From assembly GCF_000349945.1 (NCBI RefSeq), contig NC_020516.1:1612001-1676000 (forward strand): a DNA stretch of 64,000 nt, written 5' to 3'. The stretch's first letter is position 1. Each line of letters opens with the position of its first letter. Positions 31,864 through 43,883 of this stretch are shown here, piece after piece. This DNA comes from Azoarcus sp. KH32C (GTDB taxonomy: Bacteria > Pseudomonadota > Gammaproteobacteria > Burkholderiales > Rhodocyclaceae). A program made the position numbers and the translations under genes. The notes below the pieces were generated by a model. It was not told where the DNA came from. It saw only the letters and a program-made list of their open reading frames with translations, and did not search any database.

Positions 31864-32538
31864 CTAGCCGGCGATGCTCTGCACCGACGCCTCGCCGTAC
31901 AACCAGGTGTCGTCGAAGAACGTCACCTCGCCGCTGGCCAGGTCATGTTTGCCGCCGATGATGCCCACCTTGCCGGCGGCGATCATGTGCTCGAGGATGG
32001 TGCTGCGGTTGACGACCGACCGCACCGAGCGGCGTACGTTCAGGTCGGCCACGTTCTCGACGAACGCGGCGTTCTTCGAGTTGCGAGCCGTTGGATCCGG
32101 TGTCTGGTTCTCTTCATACGCGGCCGGCTGGATCTTCGACAGCAGCTCGGTCAGGTTGCCAAGCTCCACGTGGTCGCACGCGCCCTTGATCGCGCCGCAT
32201 GAGGTGTGCCCGAGTACCACGATGAGCTTCGACCCGGCCACGTGGCAGGCGAATTCGAGGCTGCCGATGATGTCGGTGTTGATCACGTTGCCGGCGATGC
32301 GCACGGAAAAGATATCGCCCAGACCCTGGTCGAAGATGAGCTCCGCCGAGGTGCGGCTGTCGATGCAGCTGACGATGGTGGCGAACGGCCACTGGCCGTC
32401 GTGTGTCTCGTTGGCTTGCTGCAACAGGTCGCGGCTCACGCGCAGGTTGTTCACGAAGCGCGCGTTACCCTCCTTGAGGAACTGCAGGGCAAGTGCCGGG
32501 GTGACGGAGGCCTGGGTTTCGGATGTATGGGTTTTCAC
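31864..32538 (-). CDS. Beta-class carbonic anhydrase
   Basis: A 224-residue zinc enzyme interconverting CO2 and bicarbonate. Predicted zinc ligands and catalytic dyad: Cys58-Ile-Asp60-Ser-Arg62 and His111-x2-Cys114 (GHTSCGA). There is no signal peptide, so it is cytoplasmic. It is divergent from a LysR-type regulator, which probably controls it through the intergenic inverted repeat. Confidence 0.95.
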   Translation of the reverse strand: MKTHTSETQASVTPALALQFLKEGNARFVNNLRVSRDLLQQANETHDGQWPFATIVSCIDSRTSAELIFDQGLGDIFSVRIAGNVINTDIIGSLEFACHVAGSKLIVVLGHTSCGAIKGACDHVELGNLTELLSKIQPAAYEENQTPDPTARNSKNAAFVENVADLNVRRSVRSVVNRSTILEHMIAAGKVGIIGGKHDLASGEVTFFDDTWLYGEASVQSIAG

Positions 32539-32611
32539 GGAGGGTCGTCCTTCCTTTCGGACAATTGACGTTGGCCCCGATGTTACCGATGGGTGAAAAT
32601 AATAAATAATC

Positions 32612-32643
32612 GATATTTATGATGATATGGATCGATAAATATC
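32612..32643. promoter_or_regulatory. LysR-type operator between carbonic anhydrase and its regulator
   Basis: GATATTTAT (32612-32620), 14-bp spacer, ATAAATATC (32635-32643), a perfect 9-bp inverted repeat. The region is much more AT-rich than its surroundings and contains the T-N11-A pattern of LysR boxes. The right arm ends one base before the lysR ATG, which suits autorepression. Confidence 0.6.
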
Positions 32644-32644
32644 T

Positions 32645-33556
32645 ATGAATGCCACCTTTCGCCAGTTGCGTCTCTTTCTGGCGCTCGCCGACCACGGCAG
32701 CGTTACCGCCGCCGCCAAGGCCTGCCACGTCACGCAGCCGACGGTGTCGATGCAACTGCGCGAACTGGCGGACGCCGTTGGTCTGCCCCTCTATGAGCAG
32801 ATCGGCAAACGCCTGCACCTGACCGCGGCGGGCGAGGCGCTCGCGGAGACGGCGCGGGCGATGCTCGACGAGTGGCTCGCGTTCGAGCAGGCCATTGATG
32901 CGATGAAAGGGCTGGAGCGAGGGCGGCTGCGCGTGGCCCTGGTGAGCACCGCGAAGTACTTCGTGCCGCGCCTGCTGGGCAGCTTTTGCGCGGAGCACCC
33001 GAACATCGAGATCGCACTCGAAGTCCTGAATCGCGACGGCGTCGTCGCGCGCCTGCGCGAAAACCGAGATGACCTCTACATCATGTCGATGCCGCCGGAG
33101 AACCTCGACCTCGAGCGCCATGCGTTCCTGCCCAATCCCCTGGTCCTGATTGCGCCCGCAGGGCACCGGCTGGCGGGGCAGCAACTCGAACTCGCCGACC
33201 TCTCGGCCGAGCGCTTCATCCTGCGCGAACGTGGTTCGGGGACACGCCTCGCGTGCGACGCACACTTTGCACGCCATGCCTTCGTACCTGCAGTGAGGCT
33301 GGAACTGGGCAGCAATGAGGCGATCAAGCAGGCCGTTGCAGGTGGCCTCGGTCTTGCGGTGATCTCGCGCCACGCCCTGCCCACCACACCCGCGAGCGAT
33401 CAACTCACCATTCTCGACGTGAAAGGCTTCCCGCTCCAGTCCCGCTGGTTCACGCTCTATCAGCGCGGGAAACGGCTTTCTCCGGTTGCGGCCGTCTTTC
33501 TCGATCATCTCGAACGGACGGCGCGCGAATGGAGTGAGCGGCGCGACTGTTGCTAG
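32645..33556 (+). CDS. LysR-family regulator (CbbR-like)
   Basis: A 303-residue LysR regulator. The N-terminal helix-turn-helix is TFRQLRLFLALADHGSVTAAAKACHVTQPTVSMQLREL. The effector domain (about 90-290) resembles CbbR/CfxR in RLRVALVSTAKYFVPRLLGSFCAEHPNIEI. CbbR proteins sense metabolites of CO2 fixation; no cbb genes are seen here. Divergence from carbonic anhydrase suggests inorganic-carbon control (inference). It converges with acnA, 36 bp apart. Confidence 0.92.
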   Translation: MNATFRQLRLFLALADHGSVTAAAKACHVTQPTVSMQLRELADAVGLPLYEQIGKRLHLTAAGEALAETARAMLDEWLAFEQAIDAMKGLERGRLRVALVSTAKYFVPRLLGSFCAEHPNIEIALEVLNRDGVVARLRENRDDLYIMSMPPENLDLERHAFLPNPLVLIAPAGHRLAGQQLELADLSAERFILRERGSGTRLACDAHFARHAFVPAVRLELGSNEAIKQAVAGGLGLAVISRHALPTTPASDQLTILDVKGFPLQSRWFTLYQRGKRLSPVAAVFLDHLERTAREWSERRDCC

Positions 33557-33592
33557 CAAGGTGGCCGAAATGCTGCAGGTCGCCTCCGCCCC

Positions 33593-36250
<2,658 letters not shown>

Positions 36251-36445
36251 CACGGCATCTCTCCTGACTGATGAAGCGTCCTGGGGCCTTCGGTGCCCGC
36301 CTTAGGGGATCAGTCCAGTATAGGAGGCCGGGGAGGATATGCCGGTTCAGGGTTCGGAAAAACGGAAGCATCGTCTCCGGATATTGCTGTTTATCTGGAG
36401 CGAGATCGCTCCTAGATTGGCCAGCAGCCATGATCGGGAGAGAAC

Positions 36446-37417
36446 ATGGAAACCATCGGCAACTCCTCGCTTTGGGCTGGTTTCGCGGGCATTGTGAGCG
36501 TGATGCTCGCGATCGACCTGTTCGTGGTCGGCGGCGGGCGGCAGCATCGCGTGAGCTTCCGCGAAGCGGCGGCCTGGTCGGGCGTCTGGGTCTTGGTGGC
36601 CCTCCTCTTCGCAGCCGGACTTTGGTGGCATCTGGACGCCAGCCATGGGCGCGAACTCGCGAACGAGAAGTCCCTCGAATTCATAACCGGATACCTGATC
36701 GAGAAGTCGCTGGCGGTGGACAATGTCTTCGTCTGGTTGATGCTTTTTGCGTATTTCGGTATCCCCGCGGAGCTGCAGAGGCGCGTGCTGCTTCTCGGCG
36801 TGGTTGGCGCCATCGTGCTGCGGACGGCAATGATCTTCGCCGGCGCCTGGCTGATCGCACAGTTTCACTGGATTCTCTATCTGTTCGGCGCCTTCCTGCT
36901 GATGACGGGGATCAGGATGTGGCGTCATGCGGACGGAACGCAGGATCTTGCGAACAACCGCTTGCTGAACGCGCTGCGCAGCCGCCTTAGAATTGTCGAC
37001 CGACTTCACGGCGAGCGCTTCTTCGTTGAACAGAATGGCGTGCGTTACATGACGCCGCTGTTCATGGCGCTCGTTCTGGTCGAAGCGTCGGACGTGATTT
37101 TCGCGGTCGATTCGATTCCGGCGATATTCGCGGTCACGACCGACCCCTTCATCGTCCTGACCTCGAACGTCTTCGCCATTCTCGGGCTGCGGGCGATGTA
37201 CTTTCTGCTGGCAGACATGGCGGACCGTTTCGCGCTGCTCAAGTACGGCCTCGCTGCAGTGCTGGTCTTCATCGGTGGAAAGATGCTGCTTGTCGATGTG
37301 TACAAGATCCCGATCGGCTGGTCGCTTGCGGTGGTCGCGATCCTTATCGGCACATCGATCTGGTTCTCGCTGCGTTGGCGGCGGCGCGAGCGGATCATCG
37401 ATGCGGTCGAGCGGTGA
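36446..37417 (+). CDS. TerC/Alx-family integral membrane protein
   Basis: A 323-residue protein with about nine hydrophobic segments and family hallmarks EKSLAVDNVFVWLMLF and LVEASDVIFAVDSIPAIFAVTTDPFIV, which carry the conserved membrane acidic residues. Relatives are linked to manganese export or metallation of exported proteins. Some have an upstream yybP-ykoY manganese riboswitch; I do not see a convincing one, only a small hairpin GGAGCG/CGCTCC at 36398-36413 in the 195-bp gap. Confidence 0.9.
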   Translation: METIGNSSLWAGFAGIVSVMLAIDLFVVGGGRQHRVSFREAAAWSGVWVLVALLFAAGLWWHLDASHGRELANEKSLEFITGYLIEKSLAVDNVFVWLMLFAYFGIPAELQRRVLLLGVVGAIVLRTAMIFAGAWLIAQFHWILYLFGAFLLMTGIRMWRHADGTQDLANNRLLNALRSRLRIVDRLHGERFFVEQNGVRYMTPLFMALVLVEASDVIFAVDSIPAIFAVTTDPFIVLTSNVFAILGLRAMYFLLADMADRFALLKYGLAAVLVFIGGKMLLVDVYKIPIGWSLAVVAILIGTSIWFSLRWRRRERIIDAVER

Positions 37418-37450
37418 GGACGTCTGACCGCCGTGTCTCGGGCATGAACT

Positions 37451-38515
37451 CTAGGCCCGATCCAGGCGCGACTCCGCGATCCATTCCCGCCATACCGCCA
37501 TGAGCACCGCTAGAACGACGGGGCCGATGAAGAGGCCGATCAGTCCGAACGCAGCCAGTCCTCCCAGCACGCCGAACATGACCAACAGGAAGGGAATACG
37601 GGTGGCATTGCTGATGACGAGGGGACGGACGAGATTGTCCACCGAACTCACGACCAGTGCGCCCCACAGGAGCAGGCCGATGCCTTTGGCCGTCGCCCCG
37701 CTGGCGAGCAGCCAGATGCCGATCGTTCCCCATGCAAACGGCGTTCCGAACGGAATCATGGCGATGAGCGCCGTTATCGCCCCCAGGAGCACGGGCGCGG
37801 AGACGCCGGCCCACCAGTAGCCGATCCCGGCGAAGACGCCCTGCACAAGCGCGGTCGCCACCAGCCCCCAGACGACCGCCTTGGTCATGTCCTCGACGGC
37901 GCGGAGGTAAGCATCGACCCGCGACCCGAGAAATCGGCGGAGCAGAAGCTGAACCTGCTCAAGCACCCGGTCCCCGTCGCGGTAAAGGAAGAAGACCGTG
38001 ATCATCGCGAAGCCGAGCTTCACCGTGTTGCGCCCGACGTTTCCAACGACGTCGATCAAATGGTCGGCGCCCTGGCTGAACCATTCGGTCATCTGGGCGC
38101 GGAAGGCTTCCGGGTCGCCGGCCAGTCCATCGAGCATGCCTTGCAGGAAGCTGCCCAGCCAGGGCACGTTCCGGACGACGTCAGGTAAGGCAAAGCTGCC
38201 CTGCTTGATCTGGCCCATGATCGCCGCGACCGCCTGGCCGAGTTCGCTGCGCAGCAGGATCGCGACCCATAGCGCGGGCAGCACGAGGGCTGCGGCGAGC
38301 AGCAGGGTCATCGTGAGCGCGCCGAGTGTCGGGTGCCGAGGCAGGCGGCGGCGTAGCGGCTGGTACAGGGGCCAGGTGGCGAACGCAATGATGATCGCCC
38401 ACGCCACCGGTACGATGAAGAGATGCAGGACCGTGTAGCCGAGTACCAGCAGCCCCCCCAGCAGGAATCCGACGATGACGCGGCGGGTGATTCTTTCGGC
38501 GGACGGGTCGATCAC
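37451..38515 (-). CDS. AI-2E-family transporter/permease (PerM/YdiK-like)
   Basis: A 354-residue membrane protein with about eight hydrophobic segments in the AI-2E permease pattern: an N-terminal pair, a long loop (about 110-165), then a cluster ending NLVRPLVISNATRIPFLLVMFGVLGGLAAFGLIGLFIGPVVLAVL. The substrate is not established for most members, and Na/H antiport or export roles have been proposed. The start is GTG (38515). It converges with the TerC-family gene. The 190-bp gap to hyfI shows no feature. Confidence 0.9.
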   Translation of the reverse strand: MIDPSAERITRRVIVGFLLGGLLVLGYTVLHLFIVPVAWAIIIAFATWPLYQPLRRRLPRHPTLGALTMTLLLAAALVLPALWVAILLRSELGQAVAAIMGQIKQGSFALPDVVRNVPWLGSFLQGMLDGLAGDPEAFRAQMTEWFSQGADHLIDVVGNVGRNTVKLGFAMITVFFLYRDGDRVLEQVQLLLRRFLGSRVDAYLRAVEDMTKAVVWGLVATALVQGVFAGIGYWWAGVSAPVLLGAITALIAMIPFGTPFAWGTIGIWLLASGATAKGIGLLLWGALVVSSVDNLVRPLVISNATRIPFLLVMFGVLGGLAAFGLIGLFIGPVVLAVLMAVWREWIAESRLDRA

Positions 38516-38705
38516 GACGCAACTCTCGTCGGCGCGAAAGATACCGGGAATTCGCGGCTAGCGTGGCCAGCGTCAGACAGGAGAACAAGTCGGCTCGGAG
38601 GCATTTTGGGATGCGTGGACCATGAGACGCCTTGAAAACCGGCATCGGGCAACCGGTTCGATGGTTTCAGTCCGGTCGAGTTCAAGCAAAGAGGGGCTCG
38701 GGGGA

Positions 38706-39269
38706 CTAGTTGGCCTCGGGGGTGGGGTCGGCGGCCGGGGGGCTGGATGTCGAGTCGGCGGGGTGGCCGCGGAGTGCCGCGAGAATGCCTGCAAGGATAT
38801 CGGTGGGCGCCGGCGGGCACCCGGGGACGGTGACGTCGACCGGGATGACGTTCGAGACGCGGCCGCAGCTCGCGTAGCTCTCGCCGAAGATGCCACCGGT
38901 GCAGGCGCATTCGCCGACGGCGACGACGAGCTTCGGGGCGGGCGTTGCGTCGTAGGTGCGTCGCAGCGCCACTTCCATGTTGCGCGTGACGGGGCCGGTC
39001 ACGAGCAGCATGTCGGCGTGGCGGGGGCTCGCGACGAAGCGGATGCCGAGGCCTTCGATGTTGTAGTAGGGGTTGTTCAGCGCGTTGATCTCGAGCTCGC
39101 AGCCGTTGCACGAGCCGGCATCGACTTCGCGGATCGCGAGCGCGCGGCCGAGGATCGCGAGGATCTCGTCGTGGATTTCATGCGCCGGCTGGCCCGCTCC
39201 TGCGGCTGGTTCGGGGGGCGGCTCGGAGACGCGGCCGCGGCGGGCGACGTATTTGAGGATGTGCCACAT
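38706..39269 (-). CDS. HyfI/NuoB-like iron-sulfur subunit of the Ehr-type complex
   Basis: A 187-residue protein resembling HyfI/HycG small subunits. It retains cysteines for one [4Fe-4S] cluster: C-x2-C in GSCNGCELEI, Cys in VGECACTGG, and Cys in VPGCPPAP. It has a long, disordered, Pro/Ala-rich C-terminal tail. It is the last gene of the operon, and its ATG overlaps the hyfG-like stop by one base. In this complex the cluster would sit next to the large subunit in the cytoplasmic arm. Confidence 0.9.
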   Translation of the reverse strand: MWHILKYVARRGRVSEPPPEPAAGAGQPAHEIHDEILAILGRALAIREVDAGSCNGCELEINALNNPYYNIEGLGIRFVASPRHADMLLVTGPVTRNMEVALRRTYDATPAPKLVVAVGECACTGGIFGESYASCGRVSNVIPVDVTVPGCPPAPTDILAGILAALRGHPADSTSSPPAADPTPEAN

Positions 39270-40813
39270 CACAGATCCTGCCCTGAATAGCTGAGGTTGA
39301 AGGATTTGTTGATCAGCGGGAAGTCCGGGACGATGTTGCCGATGATGGCGTGTTCGAGGACGGGCCAGTTCTGCCACGACGGATCGTGACAGTGGCAGCG
39401 TGCGATGCGCCCCTGTGGGCTGGTTTCGAGCGCGACGAAGACCTCGCCGCGCCAGCCTTCGACCCAGCCGGCGCCGATGCCTTCGGGCCTTGCGGCAACC
39501 GGCTCGTGGATCGGCCCGGAGGGCAGATCGGCGACCAGTGCATCGATGAGCCGCAGCGAGGCGAAACATTCGTCGAAGCGGATGGCGACGCGGGCCGCGA
39601 CGTCGCCGTTGCGCTGGGTGCTGGCGGTGACGGCCAGTCGGTCGTACGGAGGCCAGGGGAAGTCGGCGCGCAGGTCCGAGGGAAGCCCGCTCGCGCGGCC
39701 GGCAAGCCCGGTGAGGCCGAGTCTTGTCGCGAGCTCCGCCGTGACGCGGCCGGTGGTGACGAAACGGTCCTGCAGGCCGGCGTGCTCGTCGAAGATGTCC
39801 TTCAGTTCGGCGACTTCGCGGCCGATGTCGATGACCTGCTTGCGCAGCCGTGCGCTGGCGGCGGCATCGAGATCGCGTGCGACGCCGCCGGGGCGGATGC
39901 AGTCCATCAGCAGGCGGTGGCCGAAGCAATCGCGGTTCGCGCGCAGCCAGTCTTCGCGCAGTCGCGAGAATTGGGTGAGCGCGAAGCCGAACGCGGCGTC
40001 GTTGCCGAGCGCGCCAAGGTCGCCGAGATGGTTTGCGACGCGTTCGCGTTCGAGCAGCAGCGCGCGCAACCAGGCCGCGCGATCGGGCACTGTCGCACCG
40101 GCGAGCGATTCGGCGGCCATCGCGTACGCCCACGCGTAGGCAACTGTGCTGTCGCCCGACACGCGGCCGGCGAGGCGGGCGCCCTCGTCGAGGTCCATGC
40201 CCATGAAGCGCCGCTCGATGCCCTTGTGCTTGTAGCCGAGGCGTTGTTCGAGGCGTAGCACCTTCTCGCCGACGACCGAAAAACGGAAGTGGCCGGGCTC
40301 GATGATGCCGGCGTGCACCGGGCCGACCGGAATCTCATGCACTCCGTCGCCTTCGACGGGGACGAACGCGTAGGCGTCGGCCTGTGGCTCGAAGCGTTCC
40401 TCGCCCGTGCTCTCGAAGCGCAGTGGAAAGTAGTCCGCCGGCCACGCGCCGTGACGCAGCCAGGGGCGCATGTCGTCGGCGTCTTCGGGCTCGATGCCGA
40501 CGAGGTCGCGCGCGGCGCGCTGCATGCGGATCGCGGGCGCGAAGAGGCGGGCGATGTCGGGGTAGGTCGGGCGTGCGGGATCGAGGCCGAGCTTCGCCCA
40601 CAGCAGGCCGTCCGCGGTCGCATACGCCGCGGACACCGTGAAGCCGTCGCCCGTGGCGCGCTCGTCGCTGCCCCACAGGCTCACGAGCCGGCCCTTTTCC
40701 TCGGCAACGGCCAGTGCGAGCGCGCTCCACTGCGCCGCGTCGACGTCGGCGCAATACATAGGCAGCGGTGCGGCGATGCGTTCGAAGCGGCAATCGAGTT
40801 CGAAGAAGTTCAT
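39269..40813 (-). CDS. HyfG-like large subunit (NuoC-NuoD fusion) without NiFe ligands
   Basis: A 514-residue protein with an N-terminal NuoC-like domain and a C-terminal NuoD/hydrogenase-large-subunit-like domain (EIPVGPVHAGIIEPGHFRF, KGIERRFMGM). In group 4 hydrogenases two CxxC motifs bind the NiFe centre. Here the first is S219-G220-D221-S222 (in GRVSGDSTVAYA) and the second is DPS-WQN (Ser479 to Asn482). No NiFe site can form, so hydrogenase activity is excluded. This is the defining trait of energy-converting-hydrogenase-related (Ehr) complexes. The substrate, possibly a quinone or unknown redox partner, is open. Confidence 0.9.
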   Translation of the reverse strand: MNFFELDCRFERIAAPLPMYCADVDAAQWSALALAVAEEKGRLVSLWGSDERATGDGFTVSAAYATADGLLWAKLGLDPARPTYPDIARLFAPAIRMQRAARDLVGIEPEDADDMRPWLRHGAWPADYFPLRFESTGEERFEPQADAYAFVPVEGDGVHEIPVGPVHAGIIEPGHFRFSVVGEKVLRLEQRLGYKHKGIERRFMGMDLDEGARLAGRVSGDSTVAYAWAYAMAAESLAGATVPDRAAWLRALLLERERVANHLGDLGALGNDAAFGFALTQFSRLREDWLRANRDCFGHRLLMDCIRPGGVARDLDAAASARLRKQVIDIGREVAELKDIFDEHAGLQDRFVTTGRVTAELATRLGLTGLAGRASGLPSDLRADFPWPPYDRLAVTASTQRNGDVAARVAIRFDECFASLRLIDALVADLPSGPIHEPVAARPEGIGAGWVEGWRGEVFVALETSPQGRIARCHCHDPSWQNWPVLEHAIIGNIVPDFPLINKSFNLSYSGQDL

Positions 40814-40815
40814 CG

Positions 40816-42270
40816 TTAGCCTCCGATCATCCGGGCCGCCTGCCGATACCAGCCATCGAGATACGGCGGAATGTAGAGGCCGAGCATCAGCGCGAGTCCC
40901 AGGTGGATGAACACCGGCAGCAGCGCGGGCGGGTGGGCGAGTGGACGCAGCGCGGTTTCGCCGAAGACCATCGGCTGCACGCGGCTGAAGATTGCGGCGA
41001 AGGCGACGCCGAGCGCGATCAGGAGGAGCGGCGTCGCCCACGGGAGCTCGCGCATCGCGGTCGTCAGGATCAGGAACTCGCTTGCGAAGACGCCGAAGGG
41101 CGGCATGCCGAGGATCGCGAGCGATCCGAGCATCAGGCCCCAGCCCACGGTGGGGCTCACCTTGAGCAGGCCGCGGATGTCCTCCATCGCCTGCGATCCG
41201 GCCTTTTGCGCGGCGTGGCCGACGGCGAAGAAGATCGCGGACTTGACGAGCGCATGCACGGTCATGTGCAGCAGCCCGGCGAAGTTCGCGATCGGGCCGC
41301 CGAGGCCGAAGGCGAAGGTCATCAGGCCCATGTGCTCGATCGACGAGTACGCGAACATGCGCTTGACATCGCGCTGGCGCGACAGGAAGAAGGCCGCGAC
41401 GACGACGGTAAGCAGGCCGAAGCCGATCATCATGCGCCCCGGCAGTCCGCTTTCGAGCGCGCCGTCGGCGAGTACCTTGACGCGCAGCACGGCGTACAGC
41501 GCGACGTTGAGCAGCAGGCCCGACAGCACCGCCGAGATCGGCGTCGGGCCTTCGGCGTGCGCATCCGGCAGCCAGTTGTGCACCGGGACGAGGCCGACCT
41601 TGGTGCCGTAGCCGAGCAACAGGAAGACGAAGGCGAGCGACAGGATGCCGGGGTCGAGCGACTGGCTCGCTGCGGCGAGATGGGTCCACAGCAGCGCGCT
41701 CTCGCCGCCGCCGATCGCGCGTTCGGCCGCGAGATAGACGAGGATGGTGCCGAAAAGCGCCTGCGCGATACCAACGCCGCACAGGATGAAGTACTTCCAC
41801 GCGGCTTCCAGGCTCGCGGCGGTGCGATAGACCGACACCAACAGCACCGTGGTCAGCGTCGCCGCCTCCATTGCGACCCACAGGATGCCGAGGTTGTTCG
41901 TCGTCAGCGCGAACAGCATCATGCCGTTGAAGAACTGGTACATGCTGTGGAAGAGCCGCATGCGCCCCGGCGTCATCTTGCCGTGGTCGCGTTCGACGCG
42001 CATGTAGGGGCGCGAGAAGAGCGAGGTCGTGAAGCCGACGAAGGCCGTGAGCGTGACGAGGAAGACGTTCAGCGGATCGACGAAGAACTGCTCGCCCCAC
42101 ATCATTTGCGGCCCGTGGCGGATGACGACCGTCGTCAGCCAGACGCTCGCGGCGAGGGTCAGCAGGCTCACCCCGGCGTTCAGTTCGCTGGCCCGGTCCC
42201 GGTCGCCCCAGATCGCGAGCAACGCGCCGCCGGCGAGCGGAATCGAGAGGACGAGGAGGAGCGGGTCCAT
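40816..42270 (-). CDS. HyfF-like antiporter-type membrane subunit
   Basis: A 484-residue member of the NuoL/M/N-Mrp antiporter superfamily with about 14 hydrophobic segments. It contains the family core GYGTKVGLVPVHNWLPDAHAEGPTPISAVLSG and AYSSIEHMGLM, with the Lys and His residues used for ion translocation. It would carry proton or sodium flux in the Ehr-type complex. It shares one base with the hyfE-like gene upstream. Confidence 0.92.
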   Translation of the reverse strand: MDPLLLVLSIPLAGGALLAIWGDRDRASELNAGVSLLTLAASVWLTTVVIRHGPQMMWGEQFFVDPLNVFLVTLTAFVGFTTSLFSRPYMRVERDHGKMTPGRMRLFHSMYQFFNGMMLFALTTNNLGILWVAMEAATLTTVLLVSVYRTAASLEAAWKYFILCGVGIAQALFGTILVYLAAERAIGGGESALLWTHLAAASQSLDPGILSLAFVFLLLGYGTKVGLVPVHNWLPDAHAEGPTPISAVLSGLLLNVALYAVLRVKVLADGALESGLPGRMMIGFGLLTVVVAAFFLSRQRDVKRMFAYSSIEHMGLMTFAFGLGGPIANFAGLLHMTVHALVKSAIFFAVGHAAQKAGSQAMEDIRGLLKVSPTVGWGLMLGSLAILGMPPFGVFASEFLILTTAMRELPWATPLLLIALGVAFAAIFSRVQPMVFGETALRPLAHPPALLPVFIHLGLALMLGLYIPPYLDGWYRQAARMIGG

Positions 42271-42929
42271 CAGTCTTCCTTCAGCTTTTCGAGATGGCGG
42301 ATGTCGAGGCTGTCGAACTGCTCGCGGATCTGGAACATGAACACGCCGAGGATCAGGATGCCGACCAGCACGTCGAAGGCGATGCCGAGCTCGACGATCA
42401 TCGGCATGCCGCTCGTCGCTGCGGTCGCCGCGAAGAAGAGGCCGTTTTCCATCGACAGGAAGCCGATCACCTGCGGCACGGCCTTCGCGCGCACGATCAT
42501 CATCAGGAAGGACAGCAGCACGCACGCGAGCGCGATGCCGAGGGTGCCGCGGGCGATGGACGTCGACAGCCCGGAGATCGGGCGTGCGAGATTGAAGGCG
42601 ACGATCACGAGCACGATGCCGATCAGCATCGTCGTCGGGATGTTGAAGAGCGTCTCGACGTCCCAGCGCACGTTCAGGCGCTCGATGACCCGGTGCAGCA
42701 GGATCGGGATCAGGATCACCTTCAGCACGAAGGTCATCCCCGCCGAGAAGTACAGATGGTGCTGCCCCGTCAGATAGGCGACGATCAGCGTCGCGCAGAC
42801 GAGCGACGCACCCTGCAGCGTGAAGAGATGGATCAACGTCAGGATCCGCCGCTGCGCGATCATCGCGAACGCGAGCACGAGCAGCACCACGGCGAAGAGG
42901 TTGATCGACTGGGCGAGGAGCAGGTTCAT
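42270..42929 (-). CDS. HyfE-like membrane subunit
   Basis: A 219-residue protein with about seven hydrophobic segments, similar to HyfE (NuoK-like in its C-terminal half, e.g. GIALACVLLSFLMMIVRAKAVPQVIGFLSMENGLFFAA). It is part of the same membrane arm. The stop overlaps the hyfF-like start by one base; the hyfC-like gene ends 6 bp upstream. Confidence 0.9.
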   Translation of the reverse strand: MNLLLAQSINLFAVVLLVLAFAMIAQRRILTLIHLFTLQGASLVCATLIVAYLTGQHHLYFSAGMTFVLKVILIPILLHRVIERLNVRWDVETLFNIPTTMLIGIVLVIVAFNLARPISGLSTSIARGTLGIALACVLLSFLMMIVRAKAVPQVIGFLSMENGLFFAATAATSGMPMIVELGIAFDVLVGILILGVFMFQIREQFDSLDIRHLEKLKED

Positions 42930-42935
42930 GAGGGC

Positions 42936-43883
42936 TTATGCTCCGAGCAGTACGTGCACCAGCAGCGCGATGACCGCGAGCAGGAAGGCCGTCGCGAGGA
43001 ACTCCGGCACGCGGAAGAGGCGCATCTTCGCGTTGATCGTCTCGATCAGCGCGAGCAGCACGCCGCCGACCGCGAGTTTCGCGACGAGCGCGGGGATCGC
43101 GAACACGATCGCGACCGGCGTGTCGGCTTCGGCGACGCCCCAGGGCACGAAGAGCGCGAGGCCGATGCAGGAGTAGGCGAAGAGCTTCAGCGACGCGGCC
43201 CATTCGACGAGCGCGAGGTGGCGGCCCGAGTATTCGAGGATCAGCGCCTCGTGGATCATCGTCAGTTCAAGGTGGGTGGCGGGGTTGTCGACCGGCACGC
43301 GGGCGTTCTCGGCGAGCGACACCATCGTGAAGGCGACGCCGGCGACCGCGAGGCTGGGGTAGATCGCGAAGGGCCGGTGCGCGAGCGTCTCGACGATCTG
43401 CGCGAGCGAGGTCGATTGCGAGATCAGCGACGCGGCGAAGAGCACCATCAACAGCGCCGGCTCGGCGAGGAAGCCGACCAGCATCTCGCGGCGCGCGCCC
43501 AAGGTGCCGAATGAGGTGCCGATGTCCATCGCAGCGAGCGAGATGAAGACGCGGGCGAGCGCGAACAGGCCGACCAGTGCGATCGCGTCCGCGGCCGGGG
43601 CGAGCGGCAGGTCGGTCGACAGCGTCGGCGCGATCCCGCACGCGAGCGCCGTGCAGCCGAACATGATGTAGGGCGCGACACGGAAGATCGGCGAGGCGTT
43701 CTCGGCGACGACCGATTCCTTGTTGAAGAGCTTGTGCAGCGTGCGGTAGGGCTGGAGCAGGCCGGCCGCGCGGCGGCCCTGCAGCCATGCGCGCCACTGA
43801 TTGACCCAGCCCGTGAGCAGCGGGGCGAGTCCGAGCGCGAGGACGACGGCGAGCAGCTGCGCGAAGAGGCCGCTGGCGCTCAT
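42936..43883 (-). CDS. HyfC-like (NuoH-type) membrane subunit
   Basis: A 315-residue NuoH/HycD/HyfC-type subunit with about eight hydrophobic segments. It retains QPYRTLHKLFNKESVVAENAS and AENARVPVDNPATHLELTMIHEALILEYSG, the segment with the Glu residues that couple redox to ion movement in complex I. It overlaps the hyfB-like gene by 4 bp. Confidence 0.93.
   Translation of the reverse strand: MSASGLFAQLLAVVLALGLAPLLTGWVNQWRAWLQGRRAAGLLQPYRTLHKLFNKESVVAENASPIFRVAPYIMFGCTALACGIAPTLSTDLPLAPAADAIALVGLFALARVFISLAAMDIGTSFGTLGARREMLVGFLAEPALLMVLFAASLISQSTSLAQIVETLAHRPFAIYPSLAVAGVAFTMVSLAENARVPVDNPATHLELTMIHEALILEYSGRHLALVEWAASLKLFAYSCIGLALFVPWGVAEADTPVAIVFAIPALVAKLAVGGVLLALIETINAKMRLFRVPEFLATAFLLAVIALLVHVLLGA

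Noticed and set aside
36254..36445. yybP-ykoY manganese riboswitch before the TerC-family gene
   Set aside because: Expected by family analogy, but the conserved core elements could not be found; only a small isolated hairpin is present.
40768..42777. Long plus-strand open frame across hyfF/hyfE
   Set aside because: Low-complexity Gln/Arg/Glu-rich antisense translation; the minus-strand genes tile perfectly with 1-bp overlaps.
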